This document shows, piece after piece, positions 49,617-59,430 of a stretch of DNA of 64,000 nucleotides. Numbering within the stretch: position 1 is the stretch's first letter; each line of letters begins with the position of its first letter. This DNA comes from Candidatus Opimibacter iunctus (GTDB lineage Bacteria; Bacteroidota; Bacteroidia; Chitinophagales; Saprospiraceae). Made by a program: the position numbers and the translations under genes. Location of the stretch: the NCBI GenBank assembly GCA_016716665.1, contig JADJVH010000007.1, positions 124,001 through 188,000 on the forward strand. Reading direction: 5' to 3'. Under the pieces are notes generated by a model that was given only the letters and a program-made list of their open reading frames with translations, was not told where the DNA came from and searched no databases.

Positions 49617-49746
49617 GATTGTAAGAAAGTGAGACAGTAAGACAGTAAGAAGTGTGGGAGTGGGTAAGGGCGGAAAGCTATTACCTGCCGTTAAAAACGG
49701 CAACAATGATTTTACCTGGAACATGCTTTTTTTGACCTGTCGTACG
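49617..49746. repeat. Right arm of long inverted repeat; repeat-rich gap
   Basis: Starts TTGTAAGAAAGTGAGACAG, then GTGTGGGAGTGGGTAAGGGC, TTACCTGCCGTTAAAAACGG, ending near GTCGTACGC; inverted copy of 48125-48246. The rest of the gap (to 50056) holds a palindrome AATGAGGCC-TGC-GGCCTCATT (49783-49803) and a hairpin TTACTTTTTG/CAAAAAGTAA, but no gene I can support. Confidence 0.7.
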
Positions 49747-50056
49747 CAGTCGCAGGCACAGCCAGCGCCCAACGATTCTTTTTTTAATGAGGCCTGCGGC
49801 CTCATTAAATATTTTTCTTCGAATAGGTAACCAACCTGTCGCGCTAAATTGTCTGAGCAGACAGAACGGCTGTTTTTTGGCCATAAAGCCGAAAAACAGT
49901 ACGAGTGAAACGCAAATAAGCGAGACAGCAAAACAGGAAGCCAAGCGCTTGCAGGATATTAAAGCGAGTTTTTAGCGCGACTAGCGTTTTTGTTACTTTT
50001 TGGGCAATGCAAAAAGTAAACCAATTCCCACGCCTCGTGCGCAACGAAATCCAAAC

Positions 50057-52294
50057 CTAAATCTCACACACCCCACCCGCGCAAGCAATCGCGCCGGTAG
50101 TAGTGACATCCTGATATTCAGGTGCCTTGAGCAAGGTCACAAAGTCCACCAGCCTGAAGTCACGCTTGATCTTGACCCATTTGTGCCAGAGATGTACATC
50201 CTTCATGCAATAGATCGTATTGGTCAGGTCACCATGGAAGTAATTGTGACTGAACTGCTTGACACGACGGAGCCAGTCCTTTTTCAAGAGTACTTCTGAA
50301 CGCGTACCGGTCACAGGAAGCTTGTGATCCTGTACCAGCTTGACAGCACTCCAGAGATCGTTGTTGAAATAATGTAATCCGTCGACGATCAGTCCGGACA
50401 TGAAGATGGACGCATCGCCATATTTGTGCACGATCTCTTCCGTGTTGAGCACAGATGTAAATGGGGCCTGGGCATAATCCTTATCGCCAAACTGGGAGAT
50501 GAAGGATACCGCTGTAAAATGGTCCTGGTGGCTATAGATATAGTCTACAACTTCTTTCATGTCATCGATGATGACCGTATTGCTGACGTTGTGATTGGTC
50601 AGCTTGTTGTAGCAGAGTTCTTCGTTTTTTCCGGTCTTCACCCATGCATCCTGCACGAGTTCGATCAGTTTGAGGTGCTTGACGCCATGCATTTCATCCT
50701 TGATGATGACATTGTCATGGTTTTCACAAGGCACATAGACGACCCAGTCAGATTGGGTATTGGACCACAATGATTCTTCCAGCATTTCAGGATAGTGTTC
50801 CTGCAGGTACTTGGCAGTCTCGCTTTCTTTGTTGAGTTGCATGATCCTGAAGTAGCGCTTGCTATGCTCAGGGTGTATACCTGATGCAGTCTTTAAGATT
50901 ACAGAAGCATTACCTGATGGCTTGACCGTAGTGGTACGAGCCGCCGGATTGATGCCGAGCAGCCTTGCGATTTCTTTGTTGGTCTGCTTGACGATCTCAG
51001 CTCCTTTGCGGAGGATGCGCTCGTCAAACAATTCAGGACGGGTCATCCAACCGGTGATCGATATACCGATCAATGCTTCTCCCGCTACGATTTCTTCAGT
51101 CTGCTTACCGAGGTATGGAAAGCTGGTATAGCCTGCCTGCAGCGTGCCCAGTATGGATGACTTGCGGCAGAGCTCGTAGAATTTTTCTTCACTGAATTTT
51201 CCATGCTTGTTGACACACGCAGATGCATTCAGTTCATTGAGGTTGCAAAACTGGAAAACCGCCTCTTGTTTGTTCTTGATCTGCGAGTAAAAATTAAAGC
51301 CGATCTCAAAGCAAGGATTGAACATCTCATCTTCATGGGACATAAACACAAAGCCCAGGTCATTGTCTCCCTGGTTGAAGGAAACCAGTTCGTTAAACTC
51401 CTCATAGCTGAAGGTATGGCGCAACAATCCGACAGAGTTGTTACTCCTTGCTCTCCACGGATGTGTCTGGCGCCAGTGGCCTGTCTTTGCGCGAAGCAAT
51501 TCGGTGTCGTCCGGATCCATGATGATATTCATTGCACTGCGGCGCACACCTCCGGAGAGGACTGCGTCGGAGATGTGCATGAAGACATCATAGGCGATGA
51601 TGGACTTAAACGGAGCGGATTCTGCACCGTCGATATATTGATCGAGGAGAGCCTCGATGCGCTCGATAGATTGTTTGAAGCCATCCGGGCCAGGCGCTTT
51701 AAAGCCACCCGAGATCGGCGAGCCTTTAGGCCTGATTTCAGAATAGTCAAACTTGATCTGGTTCCTGAAATATTCATTGTACAGCGAAGGGTGATGGCAG
51801 TATGAACTGATCAGCACCTTGATCGCTTCTGACCATCCTTCGATGGAATCAGGGATCACATATGATTTGACTTTCTGGCTGCGCTTATAGAGTGGGGGAA
51901 GCTGGCTGACAAATTTGTTCTTGAGCGATACGCCAAGACCGGTACCTGAAAGGAGTACAAAGAATCCTTTGTTGAAGACATCCGGTGCATACGCATACGT
52001 CGTGCAGCAATTATAGATCTTGGCATTGTTGCGGATGATCTGTTCTTCCCTGAATTGAAGATTGCGCTGCGAGGCAAGGAACTCCTTGTTATAATATGAC
52101 TCGGCGATTTCTTCCAGGATCGGATCTATGCCGTTGCCATAACGCATGCGGTGGGTGTTCAATACTTTATCGCAAGCTTCTTCCCACGTTTCATAGCGGC
52201 CCATGATCGGGTCCCATTTGAGGTAGTCGCTGTAGAGTTTGAGTTGGGACAGGAATTCTTTTCCCTTATCCATTGGTAGAGCTGATGGAGACAT
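50057..52294 (-). CDS. nrdJ: Adenosylcobalamin-dependent (class II) ribonucleoside-triphosphate reductase
   Basis: About 745 residues from the ATG at 52294. Features: NCCTTYAYAPDVFNKGFFV near the N-terminus with a candidate redox cysteine, GTGLGVSLKNKF, VLSGGVRRSAM. The active-site segment FNPCFEIGFN supplies the thiyl cysteine and glutamate (N-P-C-x-E), followed by the candidate partner cysteine in FQFCNLNELNAS. TVKPSGNASVIL is a typical phosphate-binding turn. The C-terminal GGVC pair (ACAGGVCEI) would reduce the active site. It reduces ribonucleotides to deoxyribonucleotides with B12, without oxygen. I see no cobalamin riboswitch upstream. It stands alone. Confidence 0.85.
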   Translation of the reverse strand: MSPSALPMDKGKEFLSQLKLYSDYLKWDPIMGRYETWEEACDKVLNTHRMRYGNGIDPILEEIAESYYNKEFLASQRNLQFREEQIIRNNAKIYNCCTTYAYAPDVFNKGFFVLLSGTGLGVSLKNKFVSQLPPLYKRSQKVKSYVIPDSIEGWSEAIKVLISSYCHHPSLYNEYFRNQIKFDYSEIRPKGSPISGGFKAPGPDGFKQSIERIEALLDQYIDGAESAPFKSIIAYDVFMHISDAVLSGGVRRSAMNIIMDPDDTELLRAKTGHWRQTHPWRARSNNSVGLLRHTFSYEEFNELVSFNQGDNDLGFVFMSHEDEMFNPCFEIGFNFYSQIKNKQEAVFQFCNLNELNASACVNKHGKFSEEKFYELCRKSSILGTLQAGYTSFPYLGKQTEEIVAGEALIGISITGWMTRPELFDERILRKGAEIVKQTNKEIARLLGINPAARTTTVKPSGNASVILKTASGIHPEHSKRYFRIMQLNKESETAKYLQEHYPEMLEESLWSNTQSDWVVYVPCENHDNVIIKDEMHGVKHLKLIELVQDAWVKTGKNEELCYNKLTNHNVSNTVIIDDMKEVVDYIYSHQDHFTAVSFISQFGDKDYAQAPFTSVLNTEEIVHKYGDASIFMSGLIVDGLHYFNNDLWSAVKLVQDHKLPVTGTRSEVLLKKDWLRRVKQFSHNYFHGDLTNTIYCMKDVHLWHKWVKIKRDFRLVDFVTLLKAPEYQDVTTTGAIACAGGVCEI

Positions 52295-52394
52295 AATCTG
52301 AATGAAATTTAACCCGGTCTCAGGTTTTAGCAAAAATACATATTAGAAATAATCATCATCATTCGAGGGGGTCATTTCTGGCCTGCTGAAGCCC

Positions 52395-52428
52395 TCCGGG
52401 AGTCACCCTCCTGGAGGAGTTTTTCTCG
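52395..52428. other. Hairpin in long intergenic region
   Basis: CTCCGGGAG and CTCCTGGAG make two self-complementary segments that can also pair with each other. The whole gap 52295-52826 contains no gene that I can support; TACTTTTG at 52752-52759 is a possible -7 box for the following gene. Confidence 0.3.
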
Positions 52429-52826
52429 TAAACTTCCTGTAACCTTCTTATTGTCAATCGCCTATCCAAAGTGTAGATCAGGGTGGAGTACGTGGATAAA
52501 AAGTGGATATCTTTTTTGGCCAAACTAACCAAAAACCGGCCCGGACCCTATAAACACCTGCTAAACCCGGTGGCCGAGCGATCATGGGATATTACCCTAA
52601 TAAAAGTCTTTAATTCAGGGTTTTAAATCTTAGAGTGAAATGTAATATGTTCTTTATAACGCCTAGCCCTCAGGGCATTAGCGCATATCGGCTTGAACAG
52701 AAAATTATCCCTGTTTACTTCTCATTAGGAAAAGAAACTCCGGCAGGGTAATACTTTTGATCTCCGCCAATGATCTTCACTACCTGCCCGTACACAGATC
52801 AGCAAGGAACTATAAATGCGAAGGTT

Positions 52827-53621
52827 ATGAAGCAAGTGTCTGTTTTGTTGATTTCTATACTCTCTCTGTGCAGCGGCATCGAAGCCCACGCTACCGGCGG
52901 CCAGGAGAGGCAACCATCTGATTCGATCGTAAGTAATGATGACGGAGACCAGGGCCAATCGGTGATTTATTTTAAAGCCAATGGAGTTGATCCGGTCTGG
53001 TCACTGACGATCTCTGCCTATCAGATTGATTTTAAAACGCAAGCCAGTGGATTTGAATCCATCAGCGCACCTCATGTAGAACCCGTCAAGGGAATGGACA
53101 GCAACATCAAGACGTATAAGGTAAAGACCGAAACAGGGCAGATGGAAGTGGAGATTGCAAAAATGCTTTGCCAGAATGAAGGCTCCAAAGAACGCTTTCC
53201 GTATGCAGTCACGATTATGATCAGGCAGGGCAGTGATACGACCTACACCTACTTTACAGGCTGTGGCCAGTATGTCACTGATTCACGCCTGGAAGCGCGA
53301 TGGGTGTTGAGCCATATCAAATCAGAACCTGTGACAGCGTCCCAGTTTAATGATACACTGCCCAACCTCAGTCTGCATGCCAATGGCAATTCGTTTACCG
53401 GGTATTGCGGTTGCAATATTGTCAATGGCCATCTGTTTTCAGAGCGTACCTTGCTTCGGTTTACCAACATGGTGTATACAAAGCGCCTCTGTCCGACAAA
53501 AGCAAAGGAGGATGAATTCATCAAGGGTCTCGAGTTTTCGACCAATTATGCTGTTGATGGTGACCAGCTGACCCTCTCTAACTATTATGGTGTCACCTTG
53601 GTCTTCAAGAGGGTAGAGTGA
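52827..53621 (+). CDS. Secreted META-domain protein
   Basis: 264 residues from the ATG at 52827; the frame is open from 52770 but this ATG starts the signal peptide (MKQVSVLLISILSLCSG). The middle part (IYFKANGVDPVWSLTISAYQ, YTYFTGCGQYVTD) resembles the COG3650-like C-type domain found with META. Residues about 165-264 form a META/HslJ domain (RWVLSHI, LHANGNSFTGYCGCNIVNG, LRFTNMVYTKRLCP, VTLVFKRV). It is periplasmic or surface-exposed; HslJ-type META domains are linked to heat and novobiocin stress in E. coli. Confidence 0.75.
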   Translation: MKQVSVLLISILSLCSGIEAHATGGQERQPSDSIVSNDDGDQGQSVIYFKANGVDPVWSLTISAYQIDFKTQASGFESISAPHVEPVKGMDSNIKTYKVKTETGQMEVEIAKMLCQNEGSKERFPYAVTIMIRQGSDTTYTYFTGCGQYVTDSRLEARWVLSHIKSEPVTASQFNDTLPNLSLHANGNSFTGYCGCNIVNGHLFSERTLLRFTNMVYTKRLCPTKAKEDEFIKGLEFSTNYAVDGDQLTLSNYYGVTLVFKRVE

Positions 53622-53785
53622 TTTGGGTGAGCATCCTGTTGATGTGTATCATAGTTGATATCACAGGCCCTATTGCCTCACGGTATTTTTCCATTTAGTG
53701 CTTGGCTAGCATCCTGCTCCGTCAGGGTTTAGATACCTTTACATCACTGAAAGTAATGGTATGTGCAAATCCATAAACTAACGCG

Positions 53786-54676
53786 ATGAATACCAAATAT
53801 ACTATTGAAGGGTACTGGAACGATTGGATAATGAAGCTGTTGCCATGGATACTGACGCATGGCTTCAGGATCATCCTGATCATTATCATAGCCTATGTGA
53901 TCAATTACCTGGCAAGGAGGGTCATCGAAAAGTTGGTCAGGGTTTCGGTTACTGCTGACAGGCATCAGTCTGAGCATGCCGAGCAGAAGCGGGAAGAGAC
54001 GCTGATCCAGATTTTTTCATGGAGCATGAGGGTCATGTTGGTGCTCATCGTCATCATGCTGACCCTGAATGAAATGGGGCTTTCCATTGGCCCAATGATT
54101 GCCGGAGCAGGGATACTCGGCCTCGCGATAGGCTTTGGTGGACAGTATCTCATCCGGGATTTTTTTACAGGCTTCTTTATGATCATCGAAAACCAATATC
54201 GCATAGGTGATGTCGTCAACCTCGATCAGACCAGTGGATTGGTGGAAAATATCAGCCTGCGCATGACCACACTGAGAGACCTGGATGGCACAGTGCATTA
54301 TGTTCCTCATGGCGACATCAAGCGGGTCGCCAATCTCTCGATGGACTTTGCACGAATCAATCTCAATGTCCGGGTGACGTATGCAACCCAACTGGAAAAA
54401 GCTATTGAAGTGATCAACAGGACGGGGAATGAATTAGCTGCAGATCCGCAATGGAAGGATTTTATTCTCAAGGCACCACAATTCCTGCGGGTGGATGATT
54501 TCCTGGATTCAGGTATTGTGTTGAAAATACTTGGAGAGACTGTTCCACTCAAGCAATGGGACATCACAGGGGAGTTGCGCAAGCGGATCAAGGTAGCATT
54601 TGAAAAAGATGGGATCGAGATGCCAGCCCTTCAGCGCATAGTAAATCCATTCGCCCCAACTGGTCCACAGGTATAG
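53786..54676 (+). CDS. Mechanosensitive channel, MscS family
   Basis: 296 residues, close to the 286 of E. coli MscS. Three transmembrane helices (about 15-40, 75-95, 103-125). The pore helix region is GPMIAGAGILGLAIGFGGQY, LIRDFFTGFFMIIENQYRIG, rich in Gly and Ala as in TM3. The beta domain follows (GDVVNLDQTSGLVENISLRM, VHYVPHGDIKRVANLS), then the C-terminal domain. It is an inner-membrane tension-gated channel for osmotic downshock. Confidence 0.9.
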   Translation: MNTKYTIEGYWNDWIMKLLPWILTHGFRIILIIIIAYVINYLARRVIEKLVRVSVTADRHQSEHAEQKREETLIQIFSWSMRVMLVLIVIMLTLNEMGLSIGPMIAGAGILGLAIGFGGQYLIRDFFTGFFMIIENQYRIGDVVNLDQTSGLVENISLRMTTLRDLDGTVHYVPHGDIKRVANLSMDFARINLNVRVTYATQLEKAIEVINRTGNELAADPQWKDFILKAPQFLRVDDFLDSGIVLKILGETVPLKQWDITGELRKRIKVAFEKDGIEMPALQRIVNPFAPTGPQV

Positions 54677-54840
54677 AAGTCCTGGCCCACAGCCTGAAGC
54701 TTTCCATTCGGGACCTCTATACAGAAGCATTGACCTGGTGCTGTTAGTAGATCGGTTGTACCGCATTGGTCGATTCTTGAGGACATGAAAACAAATATTA
54801 ATTTATCTTAACCCACTGTAATCCAAATAAATCTTCCAAC

Positions 54841-56150
54841 ATGAAAAATTGGTTCTTTATCCTCCTTCCTTTCTTTTTTTTCGTCAGTTGCAAAGGAAAA
54901 AACGAATCGGTTGCCTCTGCAGATATCAATCAACTGGCGCAGCAGTATGTTCGCCTTTCCCTGGTCATTGGTCAATACGATGAAGCTTTTGTCGATGCCT
55001 ATTATGGTCCTGATTCACTCAAGCCGACTGCACTCGCTGCTGCAGTTTTTCCAAAAGATAGCTTGCTCAATGCAGTCCGCTCGCTTAAGGCTCAATTTGA
55101 CCAGATCGCACTTACAGACAGCCTGGGAGCTAAGGGCATCGCGCCGCATGGATCGCTGACCAGTTGATTGCCTACGACAGGCGGATCCGAATTTTCTCCG
55201 GGGAGTATGGATTGTTTGATGATGAGTCAAAGGATTTATTCGGAACAGCCGCACCTGTGTTCAATGAAAACTACTACCAATTGGTGGTAGGACAATTAGA
55301 CAGCTTACTTCCCGGTAAGGGCACAGTAGCAGACCGATTCCAGGCATTGGCCAACCACTTCATCATTCCAAAAGATAAACTGGATACTGTATTCAGGGCC
55401 GCCATCGCCGAATGTCGCAAGCGCACCCTGCAGCATTATACGTTGCCTCCCAATGAAGACTTCAAACTCGAATTTGTCACAGACAAATCATGGAGCGGGT
55501 ATAATTGGTACAAGGGCAATTACCAGAGCGTGATTCAGATCAACACAGACCTCAATATTTTCATAGACCGTGCTATCGATGTTGGCAGTCACGAAAGTTA
55601 TCCGGGACACCATGTGTACAACATGTTGCTCGAAAAAAACCTGTACAGGGACAACGGATTGGTGGAGCTATCTGTGTATCCATTGTTCAGCCCTCAATCC
55701 CTCATAGCAGAGGGTACGGCAAACTATGGGATAGAGGTTGTATTCCCTGGTACAGATAAAATTACGTTTGCGCGTGAAGTCCTGTTGCCCCTCGCCGGAT
55801 TGGATACTACGGGGATAACATTATATTTCAATGCGCTGGCGATCAAAGGAAAGTTGAACTACGTGCGCAATGATGTAGGCAGGAGATTGCTCAGTGGCTC
55901 TATGACAGAGGAAGAAGCATTGCGATGGTTGCAGGATTATGGTATGAACAACAAGGAAACGGCCATGAAGTCCATCAGCTTTATCCGCAACTACCGGAGC
56001 TATGTCATCAATTACAATCATTGTATGGATGTCATGAAGAGTTATATCGAGCGCAATGGAGGGACAAATCCTGAAACGCGCTGGAAGGTATTTGAAGTGC
56101 TCCTCAGTGGCCAGGTCAGGATACAGGATATCCTGGAACCCTCCAAGTAG
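54841..56150 (+). CDS. DUF885-family lipoprotein (metallopeptidase-like), frameshifted near 55140
   Basis: About 436 residues when joined. The leader ends in a lipobox (FFFVSC, then KGKNE). The first frame ends LGAKGIAPHGSLTS-stop. One missing base near 55140 continues it as RAAWIADQLIAYDRRIRIFS in the second frame. The key zinc-binding motif of the family is clear: DVGSHESYPGHHVYNML (HExxPGHH). Other segments: YPLFSPQSLIAEGTANYGIE, MNNKETAMKSISFIRNYRSY. DUF885 proteins are probable zinc-dependent hydrolases. It probably forms an operon with the membrane protein 8 bp downstream. Confidence 0.8.
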
Positions 56151-56158
56151 TCTGGCGT

Positions 56159-56821
56159 ATGGATCAATTATTTACAGCCATCCTGATCTTGCATATCGTC
56201 AGTGGCGGCACCGGCCTGATCACAGGTACGATCAATTTGATTCGCAGGAAGGGAGATAAGCTGCACAACCAGATTGGATTGGTATTTACTTATGCTATGA
56301 TCAGTGCAGGCGCCTCAGCCATTGTGCTTTCAATGATGCATCCCAACTATTTCTTATTTATCGTCGGCGTCTTCACCCTTTATATGGTCAGCACAGGCTA
56401 CAGGTATATCCGCCTGAGGCTGGAAGGGATTGATAATGGTCCGAAGACCCTTGATTGGGTGCTGACCGGAAGCATGGGTATTGCCGGAATATGTTTCATC
56501 CTTTTTGGTGGGTGGCAATTATATATGAAGAGCAACTTCGGCACAGTCCTGTTGGTCTTTGGCGCGATCGGTATCCTCATGGTCCGCAGTGATCTGAATA
56601 ACTATAAGGGCCAGGCCGCGGAGCGCAACTATTGGTTGCTCGCGCACTTACAACGTATGACCGGTGCGTACATCGCATCACTCACGGCATTCCTGGTAGT
56701 CAATATGGATCGATTGCCTTCCTTCATTCCGGGCATACTTTTTTGGTTGTTGCCTACGGCCGTCCTTACGCCAATGATTATTTTCTGGAGCAGAAAATAC
56801 CGGCAAGGTGTAAGACTGTGA
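56159..56821 (+). CDS. Polytopic membrane protein (DUF2306-like)
   Basis: 220 residues with seven hydrophobic segments (ILILHIVSGGTGLITGTINL, IGLVFTYAMISAGASAIVLS, YFLFIVGVFTLYMVSTGYRY, GSMGIAGICFILFGGWQLYM, FGTVLLVFGAIGILM, GAYIASLTAFLVVNM, GILFWLLPTAVLTPMIIFW). Conserved histidines in LHIVSGG, DKLHNQIG and LLAHLQRM recall heme- or DUF2306-type membrane proteins. Function unknown. Follows the DUF885 gene after 8 bp. Confidence 0.65.
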   Translation: MDQLFTAILILHIVSGGTGLITGTINLIRRKGDKLHNQIGLVFTYAMISAGASAIVLSMMHPNYFLFIVGVFTLYMVSTGYRYIRLRLEGIDNGPKTLDWVLTGSMGIAGICFILFGGWQLYMKSNFGTVLLVFGAIGILMVRSDLNNYKGQAAERNYWLLAHLQRMTGAYIASLTAFLVVNMDRLPSFIPGILFWLLPTAVLTPMIIFWSRKYRQGVRL

Positions 56822-56822
56822 G

Positions 56823-56854
56823 ACAGTAAGACAGTAAGACAGTAAGACAGTAAG
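56823..56854 (+). repeat. Tandem ACAGTAAG repeats
   Basis: Four perfect copies of the octamer ACAGTAAG directly after the stop codon of the membrane protein. Shorter versions follow other genes (near 48220 inverted, 49633, 63200). Confidence 0.75.
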
Positions 56855-56955
56855 AAGGGAGTGTAAAGGGTGTGGGTAATAGTTTCCACAACAATCATCA
56901 TGGTTTCAAAAGTAGAGACGCGAAGTCATCAAATTGGTATTCCATAATCATCATG

Positions 56956-57001
56956 GTTTCAAAAGTAGAGACGCGATTAATCGCGTCTCTACTTTTGAAA
57001 C
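56956..57001. repeat. 46-bp perfect palindrome
   Basis: GTTTCAAAAGTAGAGACGCG ATT and its exact reverse complement back to back. A half copy precedes it at 56902, and a 52-bp unit like those at 58813 follows. The region 56855-57451 contains no gene. Confidence 0.85.
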
Positions 57002-57181
57002 GGGCGAGATCTTCAGCCTGACTTTGATTTGATTGCGTCTCAACTTTTGAAACGAGGTGACTCCCTATTGTGGCTAAAGCCGGGCATCCCATTTGCCTTT
57101 ACCCCTGACTAAAGTTCTAATATTTATACAGGGATCGGAAATGGCCAGTTTCTAAATTTCCGAAGGAAATAAAAACGCCGC

Positions 57182-57292
57182 TGGATGGAGTTCTCTCCGC
57201 CAGCAGTAGGAATCCAATTCAGAATTCCAGTTTAGGATTCCTTTGGGTATTCATTCTGGGTAATCATAGGTTGGCGGAGAGAACTCCATCCA
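57182..57292. repeat. 21-bp perfect inverted repeat with 69-bp loop
   Basis: Left arm 57182-57202 starts TGGATGGAGTTCTCTCC and ends GCCA. The right arm 57272-57292 is its exact complement. The loop contains GGAATCC and AGAATTCC segments. There is no coding sequence inside. It could be a miniature mobile or structured element. Confidence 0.65.
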
Positions 57293-57451
57293 ACGGCCTT
57301 CGGCCAATTAGTCCTAAGTATCCATCAGCGGCCTCTTAAGCCTTTTCTGCCCTTCAGCATTTTATTTCCTACCATTCCTTATATTTAATTCCATAATTCC
57401 AGACGTGGATATTCAACCCTATTCCCAACTGTAACCACTAAACCAAAACCA

Positions 57452-58657
57452 ATGAAAAAAAACCTCTTTCTGGTCATTCTCCTTGCAATGGCCATTCCTT
57501 CTTTCAGCCAGGATGTCAATCAAATCTTTGAAAAATCCAGGGCCAAATGCCAATCCATCACCCATGGATATTATGAGATGACCACGCACAAGAAATACAT
57601 GAGTGGTCCGGATACCACACTTTATGCTTCAAATTGTTATTTCAAAAAGCATCAGGAAGACCTGCCCTTTCCTGTATACTTTCACGCTCGTTATTCCTAT
57701 AAGGGAGAATATGGGTATGATGCACTTTTTACCGATAAGGAACTGGTGAGCTTTTCAACCAAAGACAGCACCGGAACCATTACAAGTCTTGATCCATGGA
57801 AGGAGTATATTGAAAACATCAGCCACAACTATGATTTTTATGATCTATTTACCACTACATCCAGCTACCCATTACCGGATGACTCCACTTATCTCGATAC
57901 AACCTACCGTGCCATCTTGCATGGAGTGGAGAAGGTAGGGAACTGGAACTGCTATCACATCGAATCACATGAACTTCCCAATAGCGAGGACTCCCCATTG
58001 AAGGTCCTGGATTCTGAATATCATTTTTGGATCAACAAGGAGGATATGGTTCCTGTCCAGATTTCGTCCACCATTTCGATCGTGATGGGTAAGGATACTA
58101 TGGTACAGTATGATCTGCTGACCCTTGATAAATATGAACTAAATACACCTTTTGAAGAGAAGAAAATATCCATGGAGGCCATCCCTCCGTATATCAGGCT
58201 TAAGGAGTATACCCCATACAAGACTCCTGAGCCATTGCCTTTAGACACCATCGCCCCGGCTTGGTCGTTTCCTTCACTGACCGATGAAGTCTTGAGCCTC
58301 GAATCCCTGAAGGGAAAGTTAGTCTTGCTTGACTTCTTCTATAAATCCTGCTTTCCATGTATGCAGGCACTCCCCGCCCTTCAATCCCTGCATGAAAAGT
58401 ACAAAGATAAAGGCCTGGTCGTCGTCGGCCTCGATCCCTATGATGACAAAGAAGATAACCTTGCCTCCTTCCTGGCCAAGCGCGATGTGGACTATACCAT
58501 TCTCTATGCTTCAAAGGACATCGCAAAGACCTATCGCGTATCGGGCTATCCGACCATATTCCTGATCAGCAAGGACGGCAGGATCCTATACGTACAGGTT
58601 GGGTATGGAGAAGGGGTGGAGGCCAAGTTGGAAGAGATCATCGCCAGGAATCTGTAA
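57452..58657 (+). CDS. Secreted TlpA-like thiol-disulfide oxidoreductase
   Basis: 401 residues. Signal peptide (MKKNLFLVILLAMAIPSFSQ). Residues about 20-255 form a lipoprotein-carrier-like domain (SRAKCQSITHGYYEMTTHK; DSEYHFWINKEDMVPVQISS). The C-terminal thioredoxin fold (about 265-401) has the active site C300-F-P-C303 (FYKSCFPCMQALPAL), followed by VVVGLDPYDD and VSGYPTIFLISKDG. It is a periplasmic reductase or peroxiredoxin-like protein common in Bacteroidota; the partner is unknown. Similar repeat blocks lie on both sides of the gene. Confidence 0.85.
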   Translation: MKKNLFLVILLAMAIPSFSQDVNQIFEKSRAKCQSITHGYYEMTTHKKYMSGPDTTLYASNCYFKKHQEDLPFPVYFHARYSYKGEYGYDALFTDKELVSFSTKDSTGTITSLDPWKEYIENISHNYDFYDLFTTTSSYPLPDDSTYLDTTYRAILHGVEKVGNWNCYHIESHELPNSEDSPLKVLDSEYHFWINKEDMVPVQISSTISIVMGKDTMVQYDLLTLDKYELNTPFEEKKISMEAIPPYIRLKEYTPYKTPEPLPLDTIAPAWSFPSLTDEVLSLESLKGKLVLLDFFYKSCFPCMQALPALQSLHEKYKDKGLVVVGLDPYDDKEDNLASFLAKRDVDYTILYASKDIAKTYRVSGYPTIFLISKDGRILYVQVGYGEGVEAKLEEIIARNL

Positions 58658-58766
58658 GACTGTAAGTATGGGTGTGGGTTTTGATTTTAGATACACCATA
58701 TGAATTTATTGAATGGCAGAGATTGGTGCTGAGCCTACGCTGTAATCGTGATCGACAATTTTCAAT

Positions 58767-58812
58767 GTTTCAAAAGTAGAGACGCGATTAATCGCGTCTC
58801 TACTTTTGAAAC
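58767..58812. repeat. 46-bp perfect palindrome (second copy)
   Basis: Same sequence as at 56956-57001, directly followed by tandem 52-bp units. Confidence 0.85.
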
Positions 58813-59019
58813 GGGCGAGATCTTCAGCCTGACTTTGATTTGATCGCGTCTCTACTTTTGAAACGGGCGAGATCTTCAGCCTGACTTTGATTTAATCGCG
58901 TCTCTACTTTTGAAACGGGTGAGATCTTCAGCCTGACTTTGATTTGATTGCGTCTCAACTTTTTAAACGGGCGAGATCTTCGACCTGACTTTGATTTGAT
59001 TGGTCTTACTTTTTAAACG
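58813..59019 (+). repeat. Tandem 52-bp repeat array
   Basis: Four units start at 58813, 58865, 58917 and 58969. Each has GGGCGAGATCTTCAGCCTGA, CTTTGATTTGAT and half of the adjacent palindrome (CGCGTCTCTACTTTTGAAAC). The last unit is degenerate. Beyond it are a partly related tail (to 59060) and a hairpin CCCCTGACTAAAGTCAGGGG at 59107-59126. No gene is seen in 58658-59430. Confidence 0.85.
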
Positions 59020-59430
59020 CGAGCTCCGACCTTGTATGGGTTGCCTCTACTTTGAAACAAGGTGAATCCTCCTTCTGGCTAAAGCCGGATTTCCTTTGGG
59101 CATTTACCCCTGACTAAAGTCAGGGGCAATTATTGTATTTGTTAGCCCCTTGAGCCTCTTCAGCCTCTTCAGCCTTTTTGAGCCTTTTCTGCCAGTCTGC
59201 CTCTAGCCCTTCCTATCTCCTGGCCCCTGACTCCTGCCCCTTTTTCATATTATTGCATATTCTAATAAGTTTTCTTTACTTAGCAGTCTGAGAGCGCGCG
59301 CTATAAAAGGCAGCAAATCCTTTTGTTTCCGTCTCTTCTATTAGGTTAACACACGCATTTTTTTGATACAGGCCCCCTCAGGCGCTGTGTCCTATTTGAA
59401 ACTAAGGCTTAAACACGAATCTGTCCAACC

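Noticed and set aside
49596..49931. Minus-strand 111-residue ORF starting MRPQAS
   Set aside because: It begins in a repeat palindrome and runs through inverted-repeat DNA; no family or signal was recognised.
52295..52826. Cobalamin riboswitch before the B12-dependent reductase
   Set aside because: I searched both strands for a B12-box-like segment and the expected stems and did not see them; only a GC-rich hairpin is present.
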